A stretch of DNA of 64,000 nucleotides from Acorus gramineus (GCA_030737835.1 CM060853.1:4978086-5042085), one strand, 5' to 3'. Shown: positions 36,417 through 50,562, counted from the first letter of the stretch. Numbers and translations: made by a program. The notes: a model not told the origin generated them from the letters alone.

Positions 36417-37763
36417 CGGTGCGATCCAACATGACCCACTTTATATCTCTGAGCAGGATGACTCTATTTGCTCCACGCAGAAATCTTTGCACCCCCTCCT
36501 TATATGGATACTTGAAAACAAGACCCATTTATATGTGGTTAATTTGCACCACTTTCTTCTTCATCACTTCATGTGTGAGGGAAGATGAGTTGGCCTCGAT
36601 AACAGACGGTGTATAGGGGTGAAACCTAAGTGGTGCAGCGGATTTAGCGAACAATAATGAGTTAGACCCAATGACGACGGCTCGATCATTGTTGTACAGT
36701 TCTCCAAACCCGTGGTTTCTGTCATATGATTGACAATGGTAGTGTCGAGAAGTGTAGAATATGTCAACAATTACTTGGTCGACATCCATAAAAATTGAAA
36801 TCATAGCAACCGTCAACAGATCAACAAGATTACTGTTGAGAAATCGACAAACTATGAACATTATGTATGTCGATAAATATAAAGACCCTTTATCGGACTT
36901 ACTGGAAATGGTTTGATGGCATCTCTGTTGATGGATTATTCAATTGTAGACAACTTGAGTGTCGATGTGTACATGTCCAAAATCACTACATGCATGCATG
37001 AGGCCATCGATACTTAAGGTGTCAACTTCAGTTGTATATAGCGACGCATGCAGTGTTGATGCTCTTTCTCAACCTTATATCAACACATGTTCATACCACA
37101 CAAAACATAGTTATGAACCACACTTTCAGAGCATCCAATATTGTTCTCTTTCTCAACCTTATATCAACCCATGTTTCATACTCATCAAAATCGAGGGCCG
37201 AGGTTTTTGGGGGAGGTGTCGATAGAGAGGTTCTTGGGGGACAACAGGGAGGTGTCCTGAAGTGGTTATTTGTAGATTTGGGAGATGATGAGTGATGAGA
37301 AAGAAAAAAAAACAATAGATAAAATTTTGAGAGGGTGAAAAAAAAATCTACTCTAAATGCCTTTATATATTAGGGGTTTGCACATTAAATGCGTTATTTG
37401 AATGAAGGATGAGGGAGGTATAAATATTTTTGAAGGGGCAAATAGAGCCACCGCTTTGAACGACCTGTTTGAAAATAAGTTTGAAGTGTTGTCTGGTTTT
37501 TAATCACTAGAATGTTCAAATTTGTTTTCAAAAACTTGTAACACATTTATTGAAAAGCTGGACATAACTATGTAATAACACTCTTGAAAAAAAAAGAAAA
37601 ACATAGAAATATAATGTTAAAAAAATAATTTCAAAAGCTAAAAATGTGAGGCCTTTTTTTTTTCTTTCTAAAATCTCATACTGAGGAAAATGTTAGAATC
37701 CTAAATGTAATTTTTAAAATATGGGTAAATCCATATAAATTTCTGTCTTTACAGGCTTATGGC
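36417..37763. other. Gene-free interval between Harbinger remnant and cyclin L
   Basis: Short ORFs on both strands have no recognisable domains. A direct repeat of about 37 bp occurs at 37060-37096 and 37144-37180, sharing CTCTTTCTCAACCTTATATC and AACMCATGTTTCATAC. Otherwise nothing is supported. Confidence 0.45.
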
Positions 37764-37996
37764 AGCATTTGGTTGCGCGATTGCACAGCTTTTACGATTG
37801 CAGGAAGCTGTTTCTGTAATCGTACAACTAAACAGTTTTACAATCGTAGTTTCCTACAAACAGAATTCAGTCAAATAGTGTTCAAAAGTTACGATTTAAA
37901 AAGCTTGGGGGGGGGGGGGGGGACAGTTTACTATAAAATCAATTTAAATCCCCGCGATTCCATAAAATCAGTTTTGCAATCGCGTTACCAAATGCT
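37764..37996. mobile_element. MITE with GCATTTGGTTGCGCGATTGC termini
   Basis: The left end GCATTTGGTTGCGCGATTGC matches the reverse complement of the right end, GCATTTGGTAACGCGATTGC, at 18 of 20 positions. It is about 232 bp with no ORF and contains a poly-G run near 37906-37922. A truncated relative lies at 31012-31148. No clear target duplication. Confidence 0.8.
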
Positions 37997-38119
37997 ATCA
38001 TGTCACGTATCCCCACCATTATCCTGAATAACATGAAGTTTGGTTAAACTAACCCAACAAGTTTAAATGACTTTTATACCCCTGAAATTAAAATAACCTA
38101 AACTCACACCCCCCCCCCC

Positions 38120-38345
38120 CCTCCCCACCTTCAACCGAGCAAAACCCGTCGTCCCTCGTCGGCGATCGCCTCCAATCACCGCCTCCGACGTCGACTTCCG
38201 CCTCCTGTGGCCGCCGTTTCCTCCTCAACGGCCCACAGTACCACGTCAGCCTCCGTCTCCGGCGCCTCTGACATCGCCACAGTCGCCATCACAGATTGAC
38301 CCAATCGAACCCTAAATATCCCCCCCTCATCACATCAACAGAAGA
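38120..38345 (+). promoter_or_regulatory. Probable 5'-UTR exon of cyclin L
   Basis: A GC-rich stretch (CCGTCGTCCCTCGTCGGCG and CCTCCGACGTCGACTTCCGC) stands out from AT-rich flanks. It ends near a possible donor (GAGTTAAGTG). The TTTCAG just before the cyclin L ATG implies an upstream non-coding exon, and this is the only candidate nearby. A poly-C run precedes it at about 38108-38121. Confidence 0.5.
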
Positions 38346-38917
38346 GTTAAGTGTTTTTTCCCTCTAATTTGATGGCTTTTTGTATTTTTAGGATCCATAA
38401 TATTGTTGTTCTGTTGAAATTTAAATTTTGTTTTTAAATTTTCAGGGTCTTCATTTTTATCATTTCTTGTTGGGGACTTTGTGGTACAGTATGGGTTTAT
38501 GCGATATTTATCATTTTATGTTGGGGATTTGGTAAAAGCTTAATTTTTGCCTTGTTATGTCTTCAGATTAAAAAAAAATGTTGTGTAGGAATCATCAAAC
38601 ATTGGCTCAACAAAACAATACCCGTCTTTCATTTTCTTAAGCCAACAACATCAGTAGCAGTAACAGCTCTCTATGGTTAATACGCAAACTTGGTTTTTAA
38701 AGCGTTGCAAAACCCTAATCTTTCCGATCACAGTTTTTTTGTTTTTTGTTTTGTTTGGAGGTGTAAATGGTGAATTCGACCTCAATTACTGAATTATTTT
38801 GATAATGTTTTGTTCTCCAAACTGATTTAAGGTTTGAGGTATTGCTTTTCAATCACTGCAATGAAGAAAATGATTTTTGGTGGGAATCTCATTTTTATAC
38901 CTAATAACTAGTTTCAG

Positions 38918-41900
38918 ATGATTTACACGGCGATCGACACGTTTTATTTGACTGATGAGCAATTGAAGAACTCACCGTCAAGGAAGGATGGGATTGATGA
39001 AGAGACGGAGACGAACCTTCGGATCTACGGATGTGACCTCATACAAGAGAGTGGCATCCTGCTCAGATTGTATCCTCACATTTTCATTCACTTCCTGTCA
39101 ATTTTTTTTATATCAACTCTGTTTAGTATTGATTTCTTTGCTCAATTTTGATATATTGAAGACCCCAGCAGGTGATGGCCACTGGCCAAGTTCTTTTTCA
39201 TCGTTTTTATTGCAAGAAGTCCTTTGCCCGCTTCAATGTCAAGGTAATCTCTCTATTTTTTGGGCCGTTTTTGAACACCCTGCAGCCTCATTTCCAACGA
39301 GATATATAACTTGTTAGACGAGGTCTATACATCATCAGAAATTTTTTAGATTTTATATAAATGGGTCCATGGCTCTATGCAATTCGTTGGAGTATATACT
39401 TCATTTTTCTTTTATATAATTATATACATCATTAGATGAGTTCTACTATTTAAGGAAAATCAAAACGTGTGTAGACTGCAGGCAGGGTTGTAAACTGGGT
39501 TGTGTGGAACATTTTCCTTTTATTATTCATCTAGACTCCAATTTAAGGGCTCAAATGCATCTTTCTATTATATGTTTTTATGGTTTGTAAATTTTTAATT
39601 ATTCAGAGGGTTGCAGCGAGTTGTGTTTGGTTGGCATCAAAACTAGAGGAGAGCCCGAGAAAAGGGAGACAAGTTATCATGGTCTTCCATAGAATGGAAT
39701 GTAGAAGAGAGAACTTATCTATCGAGCATATGGATGCCGTTTCTAAGGTTAGATTGATTTATTGGGTCTTTGTTTTGTTACTATCCTTTAGATGTTTGTA
39801 ATTTATGGAACTTCATTTTACCTTTTTTTTTATTTGAAATGATTTTATTGATTTAGTTGGTTTTATGACCTCCTGATGGTTTTTGAGCTCCATATTAGTA
39901 GTTGCATTTCACTTTAGATATCTCTTTGTATGTACTAAATATACCAACGTCCTTGTCATTCATTGATATAGAAATACGCAGAGTTGAAGATGGATTTGAA
40001 CAGAACTGAGCGCCATTTGCTGAAGGAGATGGGTTTTATATGTCATGTTGAACATCCACACAAGTTCATTTCAAACTACCTTGCCACCCTTGAAACCCCT
40101 CCCGAGTTGAGGCAGGAAGCTTGGAATTTAGCCAATGATAGGTACTGCTTTGCATCCCGGTTGATTAATGTTTCTTATTGGTGCCTTGTTAGTATTTTTA
40201 TGCATGTTAAGCCTTATCAGTCATCTCTTGCCATGAATTTCCAATCATCTCTTTTGTTGTTGAAATATATGAATCATTATTTATGTATTTATCTTGATCA
40301 TGTTTAGTTAGTTCCAAGTGTGTGTCTTGTTACTGTTTCGTAATTTTATGTTGCTGAACCGATAGAGTAGTTGTGAAATCCCTTGCTCCTACATTGTTTT
40401 CTGGTCATAATAGGAAAGTTTATCCTTTTTTTAATCTAGTTGGTAGTAATTCCACTGCCAAATTTCAATAAATATAACTTACAATCCAATGCCAAAAACA
40501 GAAAACCAAAAGAGAGGGAGTTTTCTCCTAATTAGGTGTTAATGATGCAGAAAGCTTTGGGTCTTAACTACTCCCTTTGTTCCACAAAGATGGGCCCTTT
40601 TGCTAATTTTCATTGTCCGAAGTATTTGTCCATTTAGGACATCCAATGCTTTGTCAAGTTTTCCCATTCTGTGCTATTTGGAAGAGGGTGCATTAATTGC
40701 ATTTTTTTTTTGGCAATATAGGGGTTGGGAGAGCATTTTGAATGAATTTTAGTGTTGGTGCATTAATTCACCTTCTTAATGTGTGTGCTTTTTCAAAATG
40801 GCGTGTCTTTGTGTAATGGAGGGAGTGCTTGAGTCTCATGCCTCAAATGTTGCCTGACCTAAATCCTATACCATGGCTTACCTAACTGAATTGTAACAAA
40901 CCACTGTGCTAACCAATGTCCACCATGACCCACTGTGATAACGTTGCTCATAGGATACTTGGCCTTACCCTAACAAATATTTAGGACCAGTTTGGTAATT
41001 TTGGCCCAGAAGGAGAATTTTTCCTTCCCAGGAATCCAGATTTTGTTGATTCCGTAGAAGAAGAAATTTGGCCTGGAATGTCCAGGAATGAACATAGGAA
41101 TGGATGATTTTAAATGCAATTTTCTTGGGTGTGAATGAGAATGGGAATGAATGCCCTTAGCCTTAGCCTCACTTTTCTCTCACTTTGTAGGATATATAGT
41201 CTTACTGTTCTATCTCACTTTGTAGGACATTTAGCATCACTCTTTTTTGGGATACTAGGTTGCCTTTTTTTTATTTGAATTTAGAATGCGTGGTTGGCCC
41301 TAGTGCCATTGTTAAGATCTTGACCATTATTAGGTTGCCTTTTTTTATATATTTGAAACAGATTGAACCTGAAGGTGATTCATGTTTCCGTCTCCCTTGT
41401 TTTTTTTAATGGGTATGTCCACCAGATATTTTCTTAATATTTGCAGACCACAAAAGTTGGCAAGGGAAGGGGATTTGGAATAAGAGTGACATCCCTAACA
41501 CCAAAGACGGTTTATTTTAATTTTTTTGAAATAAGATGGACAATTTCCCATGATTAATTAAAATCAGGAAATATTGTCAATGTTACTTAAAGAACACACT
41601 CCGCCCACTTGCCTAGACAGTTGTAGATATTGCTTCTATCTAGGCCAGCAGTTACACCCAAATCACTCCTCAATACTCAAAATGCCGTTTACAAATTCAA
41701 CATGCGATATTTTTGCTACGTATCTTCCCCAATTCACAATAGACCTTTTAATTGCCCCCCCAAATGTTAATCAACATGGGCATGACACCCTTGAGATTGC
41801 TTGATTCTTAGCTAACCAAATCGCCCACATGCCCCAGAACTAAGAAATGAGAAATATTTTCCTTTTTACTCCTATCTCCCTTTGGTTTTAGTCTCTTTCC

Positions 41901-44900
41901 AGCTCTTCATAACTGTTCTAAGTTCTTTGGATTACCATTGAAGCATGTCATCCTACTCAGCAATGTCCAAACCAACTTTTCTCCTTTTTGTATGCTTTGG
42001 GCATTTGCATTGGTTTGAATAAATTCAAGGCTTATTGTTGGTTGCTTTGATTGTTGTTAAGATCTCATTTTTGCCAACAAAATATAAAACCCTTACCTAT
42101 TCTTAGTAGAAAGTGGTAGCAGTCGAGTCCACATGGAGGCTATTAAAGTAAATAAGTAATAATAAAAGGGCATCAAAAAGATTTTAAAACAAGGATTTGA
42201 AGGGTTGATATGAGAAAGCTAAAATAAAAATCCAGGTTAGACAAATTATGAAGAAGACCACCAGGGATTGGAAATCCACCCCACGTGTATCGTGATGATT
42301 CTTTCTTTTGCATTTAATGAAAATAAAATATTTCAAAAGCAGTTCACTTCTACTCAATTTAAAAAATAGGGTTTATAAAGCATTAACCATATCCCATCTA
42401 AGTAGAATGACGGAAGATTTAAAAATACCTATAATCAAAAGAAATCTAAGTTGAAGAAACTATATAAACATGAAGAACAAATCAGAAAACATCAATGTAC
42501 AAAGAAAAGAATTAATCAATCAAAACGCATGGGGTGGAATCCTCTTCTTGATGGAAGGATTTTCTAGCCTACCATGGTTGGTGATATTCTAGAATAAACA
42601 TAAAAACAGTCCATGAAAATAAAATAAAAAGACACTTTTATTGAAAACACAATAAAATCTATGTCTCTAATACCAAATAAACAAAAAACTTAAAACAAAA
42701 ACTCAAAACAAAAAAGAACAAAGGCTGAAAATAAAATTCTTCTTGGTTGAATGAAGAGATCCCTCCCTCTCTCTCTGCAGTGCCCTTTTTATAGGGGTTT
42801 TGAGGGTTGAATTAGTTGTAAATACTGATTTGATTGAGTTGTTAATGCTGATTTGCAAAATATGTTGGAGATGTAATTGTAAAATTTGTTGGAGAACTTT
42901 TTGATTTGTTGGAGATGTCAAAGCTGATTTGATTGAATATTTTATTGATTTGGTGGATCAGATTTAGAAGTTTTGATGAAGCTTTGAATACTAATTCCTT
43001 CTTCAATTTATAACCTGCCAAATTTAGATCCTGCAAAATTTAAATATTGCCAAAATTAGATTTCTGAATTTTAAAATATGGCTTTACATGAAAAAATATG
43101 ATTATGCATATTAAATGTATAAATATTCTCAATTTATGCAAAATATGTTTTGAACACAAATAAGATAAACTTCCCTAATATGCATGTAGAAATGAATAAT
43201 TACATAGGGAAATGTTACAAAACAACTCTTAAAAGCATATGAAAATATGTTTTTTTGAATATCTAACACTTACACCTACCATTTCATCCAAAAAAAAAAA
43301 AAATTATTTGCGTATGGAAAGTGTTCAATTACGCGTCCAATACATGTTTGATACGTGTTGGACACAAACATGACATATTTATTGAAGTCCTAGATGCCAA
43401 GTATACTGGTTTTACCATTTGAAAAGGTCATGGTGCCAAAAATATGTTCTACTTTTTATTTCTTTCTTAAGAAAATATTTTTCTTGGTTGCCCCATTATT
43501 GTGGCTAGGTTGCAGTGCCATGCTCCTATCTGGTGTCATTCTTTTGGATTTTATTGTGTTTTTGTTCTGGTGAATCAATTTGTATTGTTCCATATAAGTC
43601 AGAATTAGAGCATTAATTTTGCTACATTTTTTTTTCTCTGAAGTGATATATTTTGTAATTTTTTTTATTGTTGTATATTTTGTTATTTAGGATGCAAAAA
43701 ATCTTTTTTTTCCCCTTATATCAAAGATAGCCGTCCCAAAAAGTCTTTCCTTTTTTAAAGGAAAAATGAGAGCCCTCCTAAAATGTCTTTCCTATTTTGA
43801 TTGAAAAGCAAAAGACTATCTCATGTGGAACATGATCATAGTCCTGACCCTCCTGGATGATCTTACTATGGACTTACTATTTAGGTTTTTGGGAAAAAAT
43901 GCTAAGCAGCTGAGGCATTTGTTTGTAATGGAATTGGTGACCTTTGCAATGTAGTAGGGACTTTATTAAGAATGATATGTTGGGTTAAAGAAGATTGGCC
44001 TTAAAAAATTTATTCCTTTTGCAAGATTTATTGGAGATGGGTGAAACTAGCACAGATACATCAGGGTTCAAGGGGTCTAAGAATTGCATTGATATTGTTG
44101 GTGTTTGTATTGGAATTGATGTGGATTAAACTTATTGTATGTGGATCCTTTTTTCACTTTGTAGGTTGTCTCCATTTGTTATAATTTATCACGTTGAAAA
44201 TGTACCTCTTATTACGGGAAAAAAAACTTTTGGATGTTTCTTGAAGTTTTGGTGCACATTACATAGTTCTTTGATGCATGCTGGGATCTTAGTTGATGAT
44301 ATTCAACTCTGTTGCCACTTGTGATTTTGGAAACTTGAGATGCATGTTTCATAAGCATGTATGAAGGTACATTAAGGTTGCATAATGTTCAAGGTAAAAT
44401 TTGGCATGGAGGCTGTATTTTTCATAATTATATGCTTTGTTGTTCTAGTGAATTTTGATACATCTACTCTTTTTAAAAGTTGTGGAACTTTTGTATATAT
44501 GCATTGGAACACTCTGACATGCTTTTCTTACGTTATGCACAGTTTGCGAACAATGTTGTGTGTTCGTTTCAAGAGTGAGGTCGTGGCTTGCGGGGTCGTA
44601 TACGCTGCGGCACGTAGGTTTAAAGTCCCTCTACCTGAAAACCCACCATGGTGGTTAGCATTTGATGCAGACCAGTCTGAGATCGAAGAAGTTTGTAGAG
44701 TTCTTGCTCACTTGTATAGTCTACCAAAGGCACTGTACGTGCCAGTGTGTAAAGACAACGATTCTTTTGCGACAATATCCAAAGCACCCAACGACTCAAA
44801 AACTCCCACTCCAAAGGTGAAACAACAGTTCCATTGTTTTTTCTTTGAAGTCATCTACATTTATGTGAATTTATATGCATTTTAGATTTTCAACATTGTT

Positions 44901-46283
44901 TTCTATATTCAGGAAAGCTTGCTGGTTGGTGCCGCCAGTGATACTAAGGAACCAACTGCAGATGCTAATTCACCTAAGGATTCACTGGTGAAAGCAACCT
45001 CAGACAAGTCAAAGGAATTAAAGAAGAACAATAACGATGTTGACAACATGCCGGTTGATGGAGAAGCAAGAGAAGACCAAGCTAAGCCCAAAAGTGATCC
45101 CCGAACAGAGATGGGTGGAGAAAAAAATAGGGAAAGGGAGAAGGATAGATCAAAGAGTAGAGAACGAGATCGAGGTAGGGACTCCAGTCGAGGGAGCGAG
45201 CGAGATAGGGACACCAGTAGAGGGAGCGAGCGAGATAGGGAGCTGGAGAGGGACAGAGAAAAAACCAAGGACCGTAGATCAAAGGACAGAGGAAAAGATT
45301 CAGGTAAATGTTTTGATCTTTACATAATTTAGTAGGTTCTGGTCATAAATTTTTGTTAATAAACAAAATATGATTGTTTCATTTTGGAGTGGTCAACTAT
45401 CTGTCGATCTTCTATGCAAGAGGTTTTTTTTTTAATTGCGTCATAATTTTTTTATTTTTGGGTGTTTTAATAATCTGTTCTTTCTCAGGATAATTTCCCC
45501 CCCATCATGTTGGAATATAAACCTGGGATCTCACTTATTTTCTGGACCGACCATCCTTATTTAGGGAAATTAATTTGAGTATTTTTTTTCAACCTTACTT
45601 TTTTTAGATTGCTGGACTCTCAAGTTAGCGGTTTCATTTTTTAGGTCCTTCCATCTCTTTTCTAATTCTTCCTCATGAAATACCTTTTTGATACATTATT
45701 ATGCACTTTGTATACATTGTTAACTTATACATTATTATTGAGCCATTGTACAATGTTATGTCAATTATGTATATTGTTAAATCTCGTATGCTGTCATCCA
45801 TTCATCCATGTTCATTGTTTTGAACTTGCACATATGGATGATATTTGGATGGAAGGACCTGAAAAGCATAACTGCTAACTTGGGGGTGTTTTCATATACT
45901 AGAAAAGGTGAAGTATTTAAGAATTAACAGATTAAAAAAAAAAATACTTGGAACTAATTTTCCCTATTTTTTTGTTTACCTTCAAAAAATTCTCTTTCTT
46001 GCAAGTTACGAAGATGACCTTGAGACCTTTCATTGTGGTCACTGAACATACTGATGGATTACAGCTCTTGTTTTACATGCTTTCTTATGCAGGATACTAC
46101 GAGAAATCAAGAGATTCAAGATCCCACTCTTCTAGAGGTACCTCTCTCATTCTTTTCTCAATGCATGAACTTTCTGTAACTCTACTGTTCTTGTAGTAAA
46201 CTTGTCTCTTTTCAGATCGCAGCGAATACCACAGCTCACATTCGTCTCGGGAGAAGGATCGACATAGGCACCACCCTTATTAA
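38918..46283 (+). CDS. CYCL1: Cyclin L (CYCL1-type, arginine-rich cyclin)
   Basis: Eight coding exons: 38918-39069, 39162-39243, 39607-39747, 39972-40141, 44543-44816, 44913-45303, 46093-46137 and 46216-46283. All are GT-AG with matching phases, giving 1323 nt or 440 aa. The N-terminal half (to about residue 250) holds two cyclin folds, with MIYTAIDTFYLTDEQLKNSP, VASCVWLASKLEES-type, CRRENLSIEH, EKMGF-like KEMGFICHVEHPHKF and VVYAAARRFKVPLPENPPWW blocks. The tail is an RS/RD/RE-rich domain (RDRGRDSSRGSERDRD, ending HRHHPY). Cyclin L partners CDK11/CDKG-type kinases and acts in nuclear speckles on transcription and pre-mRNA splicing; Arabidopsis lines with altered RS-cyclin tolerate salt. An acceptor (TTTCAG) abuts the ATG, so a 5'-UTR intron is likely. 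The leader exon is probably in the CG-rich block 38120-38345. Intron 4 is 4.4 kb and carries a MITE. Confidence 0.96.
40142..44542 (+). other. Intron 4 of cyclin L (4.4 kb)
   Basis: It is much longer than the other introns. It contains a Stowaway-type MITE (40571-40825) and sequence at 40985-41160 that looks like a diverged repeat (GGCCTGGAATGTCCAGGAAT). 41500-43300 gives only short unrecognised ORFs. No nested gene is supported. Confidence 0.7.
40571..40825. mobile_element. Stowaway-like MITE (Tc1/mariner)
   Basis: It begins CTCCCTTTGTTCCACAAAGA after TA. It ends in TCTTTGTGTAATGGAGGGAG, whose complement CTCCCTCCATTACACAAAGA matches the start. CTCCCTCYGTYCC termini are characteristic of plant Stowaway elements. 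The right flank is TG instead of TA. 255 bp, no ORF, in intron 4 of cyclin L. Confidence 0.85.
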
Positions 46284-46728
46284 TGAAAAATATGCTTCAC
46301 TTTTATGTATGGTAACATGTTAACAAGATCTGTTATTGATGGAATGAATCAATATTGTGTCTTGGTACTGCATCCAATTCCTGAAATGGGGCTCCGAGAC
46401 CATTGATTTTTGTTTGGATGGCTCTGATGAGAGATGAAAAACAGATATAGCATGTCGGATTTTCCAACTGGTTTCACAAACCATTTATTATATGTTTTTT
46501 CTCCTCTTTAGAGCATGTAAAGTATGCATGATATTTTATCAAACTCCTGTTGATGTTTATAACTGGACCTCTGTTCTTACATCCAGAAAAGTATCAAGTC
46601 ATATTTTGCATCTGACTGTTGATACAGTCCGATGGTGGTCCTCCAGCCTGTTACTGGCCAGTGCAGTTTATATGTTACTAGTATAGTGTATGTTTGATCA
46701 AGGCTTTTTTTTTTTTTTCCTGACAAAA

Positions 46729-46777
<49 letters not shown>

Positions 46778-47618
46778 CTTTTGTAAAGGCCAAAAAAAAA
46801 AAAAAAATCAATTCTCAACAATTGGCTCAAACCAAGATCACAAAGGGGACCAAGATCAATAAATGTTCAACATTCTATTTAAACATAAAGACAGCTAAAA
46901 CTCAAATAAACATTGGATTCAACCAACTCAGGTTTCCTAACATCATGATGAAAACAGTATTTCCCATGCCAATTTCAATTCCTGAAAGCCACATTTGAAC
47001 AGAATCCCTTGAACAGCAATGACAGCAGCCCACATGAAGTATAACCTTGTCAAAAAATGGTATAATGACAGATACAACTGCGGATTGAGGAGAGACTGAT
47101 CTGCTCGCTTCGCCCGATAAATAATGATAGCTTCCAAACTGTGCAGACCTGCTAATATTGCATGGGGTGAGTGATCATAGTGGAAGAAACAAAGAACAAA
47201 AACATATTTATATATGTGATAACAACCTCCATTAACTAATGGAAGTCACATAACATAAACTTCCATGTCCCAATAATACTCTTATCAAACAGCTCCCCCA
47301 TGCAACTCCTGCAAATATCTACCCATATAAGATACTGAAAAATATTTTAAGGAAAAAGTGGATCCATAAACAAAGATGCACCACTCCAATATATCAACTT
47401 AAAAAACTAATCAAGGATATGGTGCTTGGTTCTCTTCTTGCTTCTTCCTCCTGCACATTCAAATTCAACCACAAAATAATCAGTACTTGGCATTGGTCCG
47501 GGAAAAAAAAATGAATCCAAAAATCCATAAAAGATGTCATACCAAAAAAAAAAACAAGATCAGCCAAAACTACTTTGGACTTCACTAGGGAGGAAACCTA
47601 AAAGGGTGTTGGAAATCT
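46284..47618. other. Convergent intergenic region between cyclin L and the HSF gene
   Basis: It contains the 3' ends of both genes. A compound (GT)n-(GA)n microsatellite lies at 46733-46775, followed by a poly-A tract. A minus-strand frame at 46943-47137 is hydrophobic (YFMWAAVIAVQGILF) but matches nothing I know and has no supported start context. It may be an RNA of the HSF 3' flank or chance. Confidence 0.5.
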
Positions 47619-49820
47619 CTACTTCAAGTAACCCAGTCTCTCCGTTAAGGTCTTCACATCCTCGCCGTGTCCTACGTCTTTCACTTCAGTGATGATCTTC
47701 TCGTCCAGCAACTCCTCCCAAAACCCGTCGCTCAATGCCTTGTCATCCTCCTGAATCTCTTGCCCTTCCAATTCTTGCACTTCAATCTCATCGCTTCCCT
47801 CGCTGGTCTCCCTTAGTCCTTGCATCTCCATCGCAAGTTCTTCAAATTCTTGGCACTCCAATCTAATGGGTACCTCTTCTACATAGTTTATGACACTCGA
47901 GCTTCCTGCGCTGCCTTCCAAAGGTCTCCGCCTCTTCTTCGAGATCACCTCTTCCAGTTCCTTCCTTTTCTCCTTCTGTTCCACCAACTGTTGAATGAAT
48001 GTCGGGTTTTGCATTGCTCGCGCTAAGAAGGCCATCATTTGTTGCTGCTTTTGTTCCGTCCCTTGGAGCCTCCCTTCCATGGCTTGAATATGGGCCTTCG
48101 TGTTCTGTTGTTCTTGTCTCAGCTTCACGACCTCTGCCATCAACACATTCTTGTCTCGCCTAAGACGATTGACCTCACAATCCAATCCGAACCGTCCAAC
48201 TTCGACAACAGGGCCTGAATTTTGGCAGTGGAGGGGGGAGTGGGACAAAGGTGGGCGCCTCCGCCTTATACTTTTGAGAATATGCTTCTGGCCTCTAAGA
48301 AAGCCTTCATTGGCAAACTCCCATTTGTCTGGATCAACTTTTCTGAAGCCCTGACAAAAACAAATCATGCAATCAGAATTAAATGATCAAAGGGGCTTTT
48401 AATCAATTTGAGAGTTTCATGAATTATATAGATCCCAACAACTCTGTTTTAAGTGGCACTGCAAGTATTTGAATGGTTAAAAAAAGTAGTGAAGTTGAGA
48501 ATAAAATGAATACAAACAATAGACAGACAAATTAATTAAAGTTTGAAACCAAGTGAAAGCCCATTAAAAATGAAGAAACAGATCATTAATAGGAGAGGAA
48601 ATTTTATTTGACTTCAGAGACTTCTAAGGAATCACATGGACTCCAACTGTGTGCAAGTGCATCACATTGTAGAATTTCATTTCCTTATTGACCTCCCTTA
48701 CTGTATTTAACTATACTATATTTGAAGAAAAGTGTCATTCTGTGTCATGTAAGCTCATGTAGAATGACACAATACAAATCAAGCAACAATAACAAAGTAA
48801 GAAAATATATTTCTATAACTAATTTGTCTTGTACAATCAACCAAATGTGAAAAAAAAAAATCACAAACAAATGCCAACTATCCAACTTTAAATCACTAAC
48901 TTGCACAATAACAAAGTGCCTGAACAGATAGAAATACAAACACTGCAAAGAATCAACAGATGGACTAACATTAATAGAATACAAAATGGGCAGAGTCATC
49001 ACTAGAAAATAAAAGGTCATAACACATACTAAAAGATTGCTTTTTTTTTCTAAATAATAGATAAGCCTCAACATGGAATTTTATTTATGGGAAAATAACA
49101 AAAAAAAATCGTTTAAGTATTGAAAATACTCAAATCAACCATTTTAAAAATTCTACCAAAAAAGTCATTCTTTCACAATTTTAGAATGTAAAATGACTTG
49201 ACTACTCTTGTATTACCAATTATTTAAATATGTAAAATCACTTCATTTCTTATATTGATATTATTTTACAACTAGATGATATGAAAAGTTTTAAATATGG
49301 TGAGAAATTTAAAAATTCTAAGAGACAATGTCGTTTGCGTCATGAGATTGTTAAATAAGATTTTTTTCAATGGAATTCTTCAAAGAAGCCATTTTGGGTA
49401 ATTTTTATTTTTAAAATATATATATTTTTTTGGTACTTTCCCTTTATTTATTGTGCAACTATAAATTAGTCCCACTAAATCAAACCCAAATAAAAATTAC
49501 AAAAAAAAGATTGGGTTTTAAGAGAGGATACTCACATATGTGTTTAGCTGCCTAACAAAGCTGGAGAAGTTGTTGTGCTTGAAATATTTCGGCAGAAGCT
49601 CCATCGCAAACACATGAGGATCCCAAACAATGAAGCTATTACCCGCCCGAGACCACGAGACCGTCTGATCGGTGTTCGGGTCATCGACCACCAAATAAGT
49701 CTTCATCAGGAACGGTGGCGGCCCCGCATCGTGCAATCCCTCCATCGGCCTCGGCGCCACATCCCGTCCGGTGGAGCTCGTCTCCGGGAACTCCTCCTTC
49801 ACTGGGTAGAGATTGTTCAT
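47619..49820 (-). CDS. HSFA7: Heat-shock transcription factor, class A (HSFA7/HSFA6b type)
   Basis: Two exons, 49536-49820 and 47619-48350, give 338 aa. The intron sits inside the DNA-binding domain after QLNTY, the diagnostic HSF position. The DNA-binding domain spans residues 34-127 ([40 protein letters not shown]). The HR-A/B coiled coil is about 152-222 ([39 protein letters not shown]). A basic NLS (KKRRRP) is at 233-238, and the AHA activation motif [10 protein letters not shown] is near 303-312. A C-terminal export-like segment ([11 protein letters not shown]) follows. HSFs trimerise and bind heat-shock elements. The GFWEELL motif and the [13 protein letters not shown] start resemble HSFA7, and the ERLGYL end resembles HSFA6b. 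These are sister clades, so the exact name is uncertain. A heat-shock element and ACGT boxes lie upstream. Confidence 0.95.
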
Positions 49821-50562
49821 TGATTCTGAGAAGTAAAAGAAAACTCAGTTTTTTGTGTGTAAACAATGAAACAGAGATTGGGTTGTAATGGAATTATACG
49901 CCGAAAAGATTTGAAACGATGAAAAACAGAGATGGATCTTAATGGATTGGGGGCAAAGATCGTTTGTGGATGCTGTGAAGAACAAACACCCAAAGAAAGT
50001 TTAGATTTTTATGCGCCAAACATGTTTGAAATGTTTTGAAACAGAGATGGGTTTTACTGGGTGAACAAAACCCAATGAAAAGATCAGATTGTTAATGACC
50101 CCGGTTGATTTTCAAAGATAAAAAAAAAAGTTGATTTTCAAAGATAAAAAAAAAAAAAAAAAAACAGAGATGCGTATTAATAGAATGGGGCAAACACCCA
50201 ATAAAGTTGAGATTTTTATGTGCCTGACAGGCTTGAAATGTTGGAATCAGAGATGGGTTTTAGTGGAGGGTGTTCAAAAGATCAGATTTTTTTAGTGCCC
50301 ACATTTGATTTGGAATGATGAAAACAGGGATTGGTATTGATGGGAAAGGAATTTGAAGTGGTGGAAAGAAGAGGGAAAGGAAAAGCAAAACCCAAAAACC
50401 AAAACTTACTTTAATAATAATAGAAGATTTTTGTGATTTTGAGATCCTGACAGTGAGTGAGAGAGTGAATTGAAGAAGCGAAAGAAGAGAGAGAGAGAGA
50501 GAGAGAGATTGCGTTTCGTAATAGAAGAGATTGGGCGAGGAGAAGAAGTGTCTGATAGTGGA

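Noticed and set aside
36218-36861. Frames of 110-132 aa on both strands
   Set aside because: They overlap MITE-like sequence, carry no domains, and open on both strands.
44909-45282. Minus-strand Ser/Leu-rich and Tyr/Pro-rich frames
   Set aside because: They are the antisense of the cyclin L RS domain.
46943-47137. 64-aa hydrophobic minus-strand frame
   Set aside because: No family recognised and no exon borders. It lies in the HSF 3' flank.
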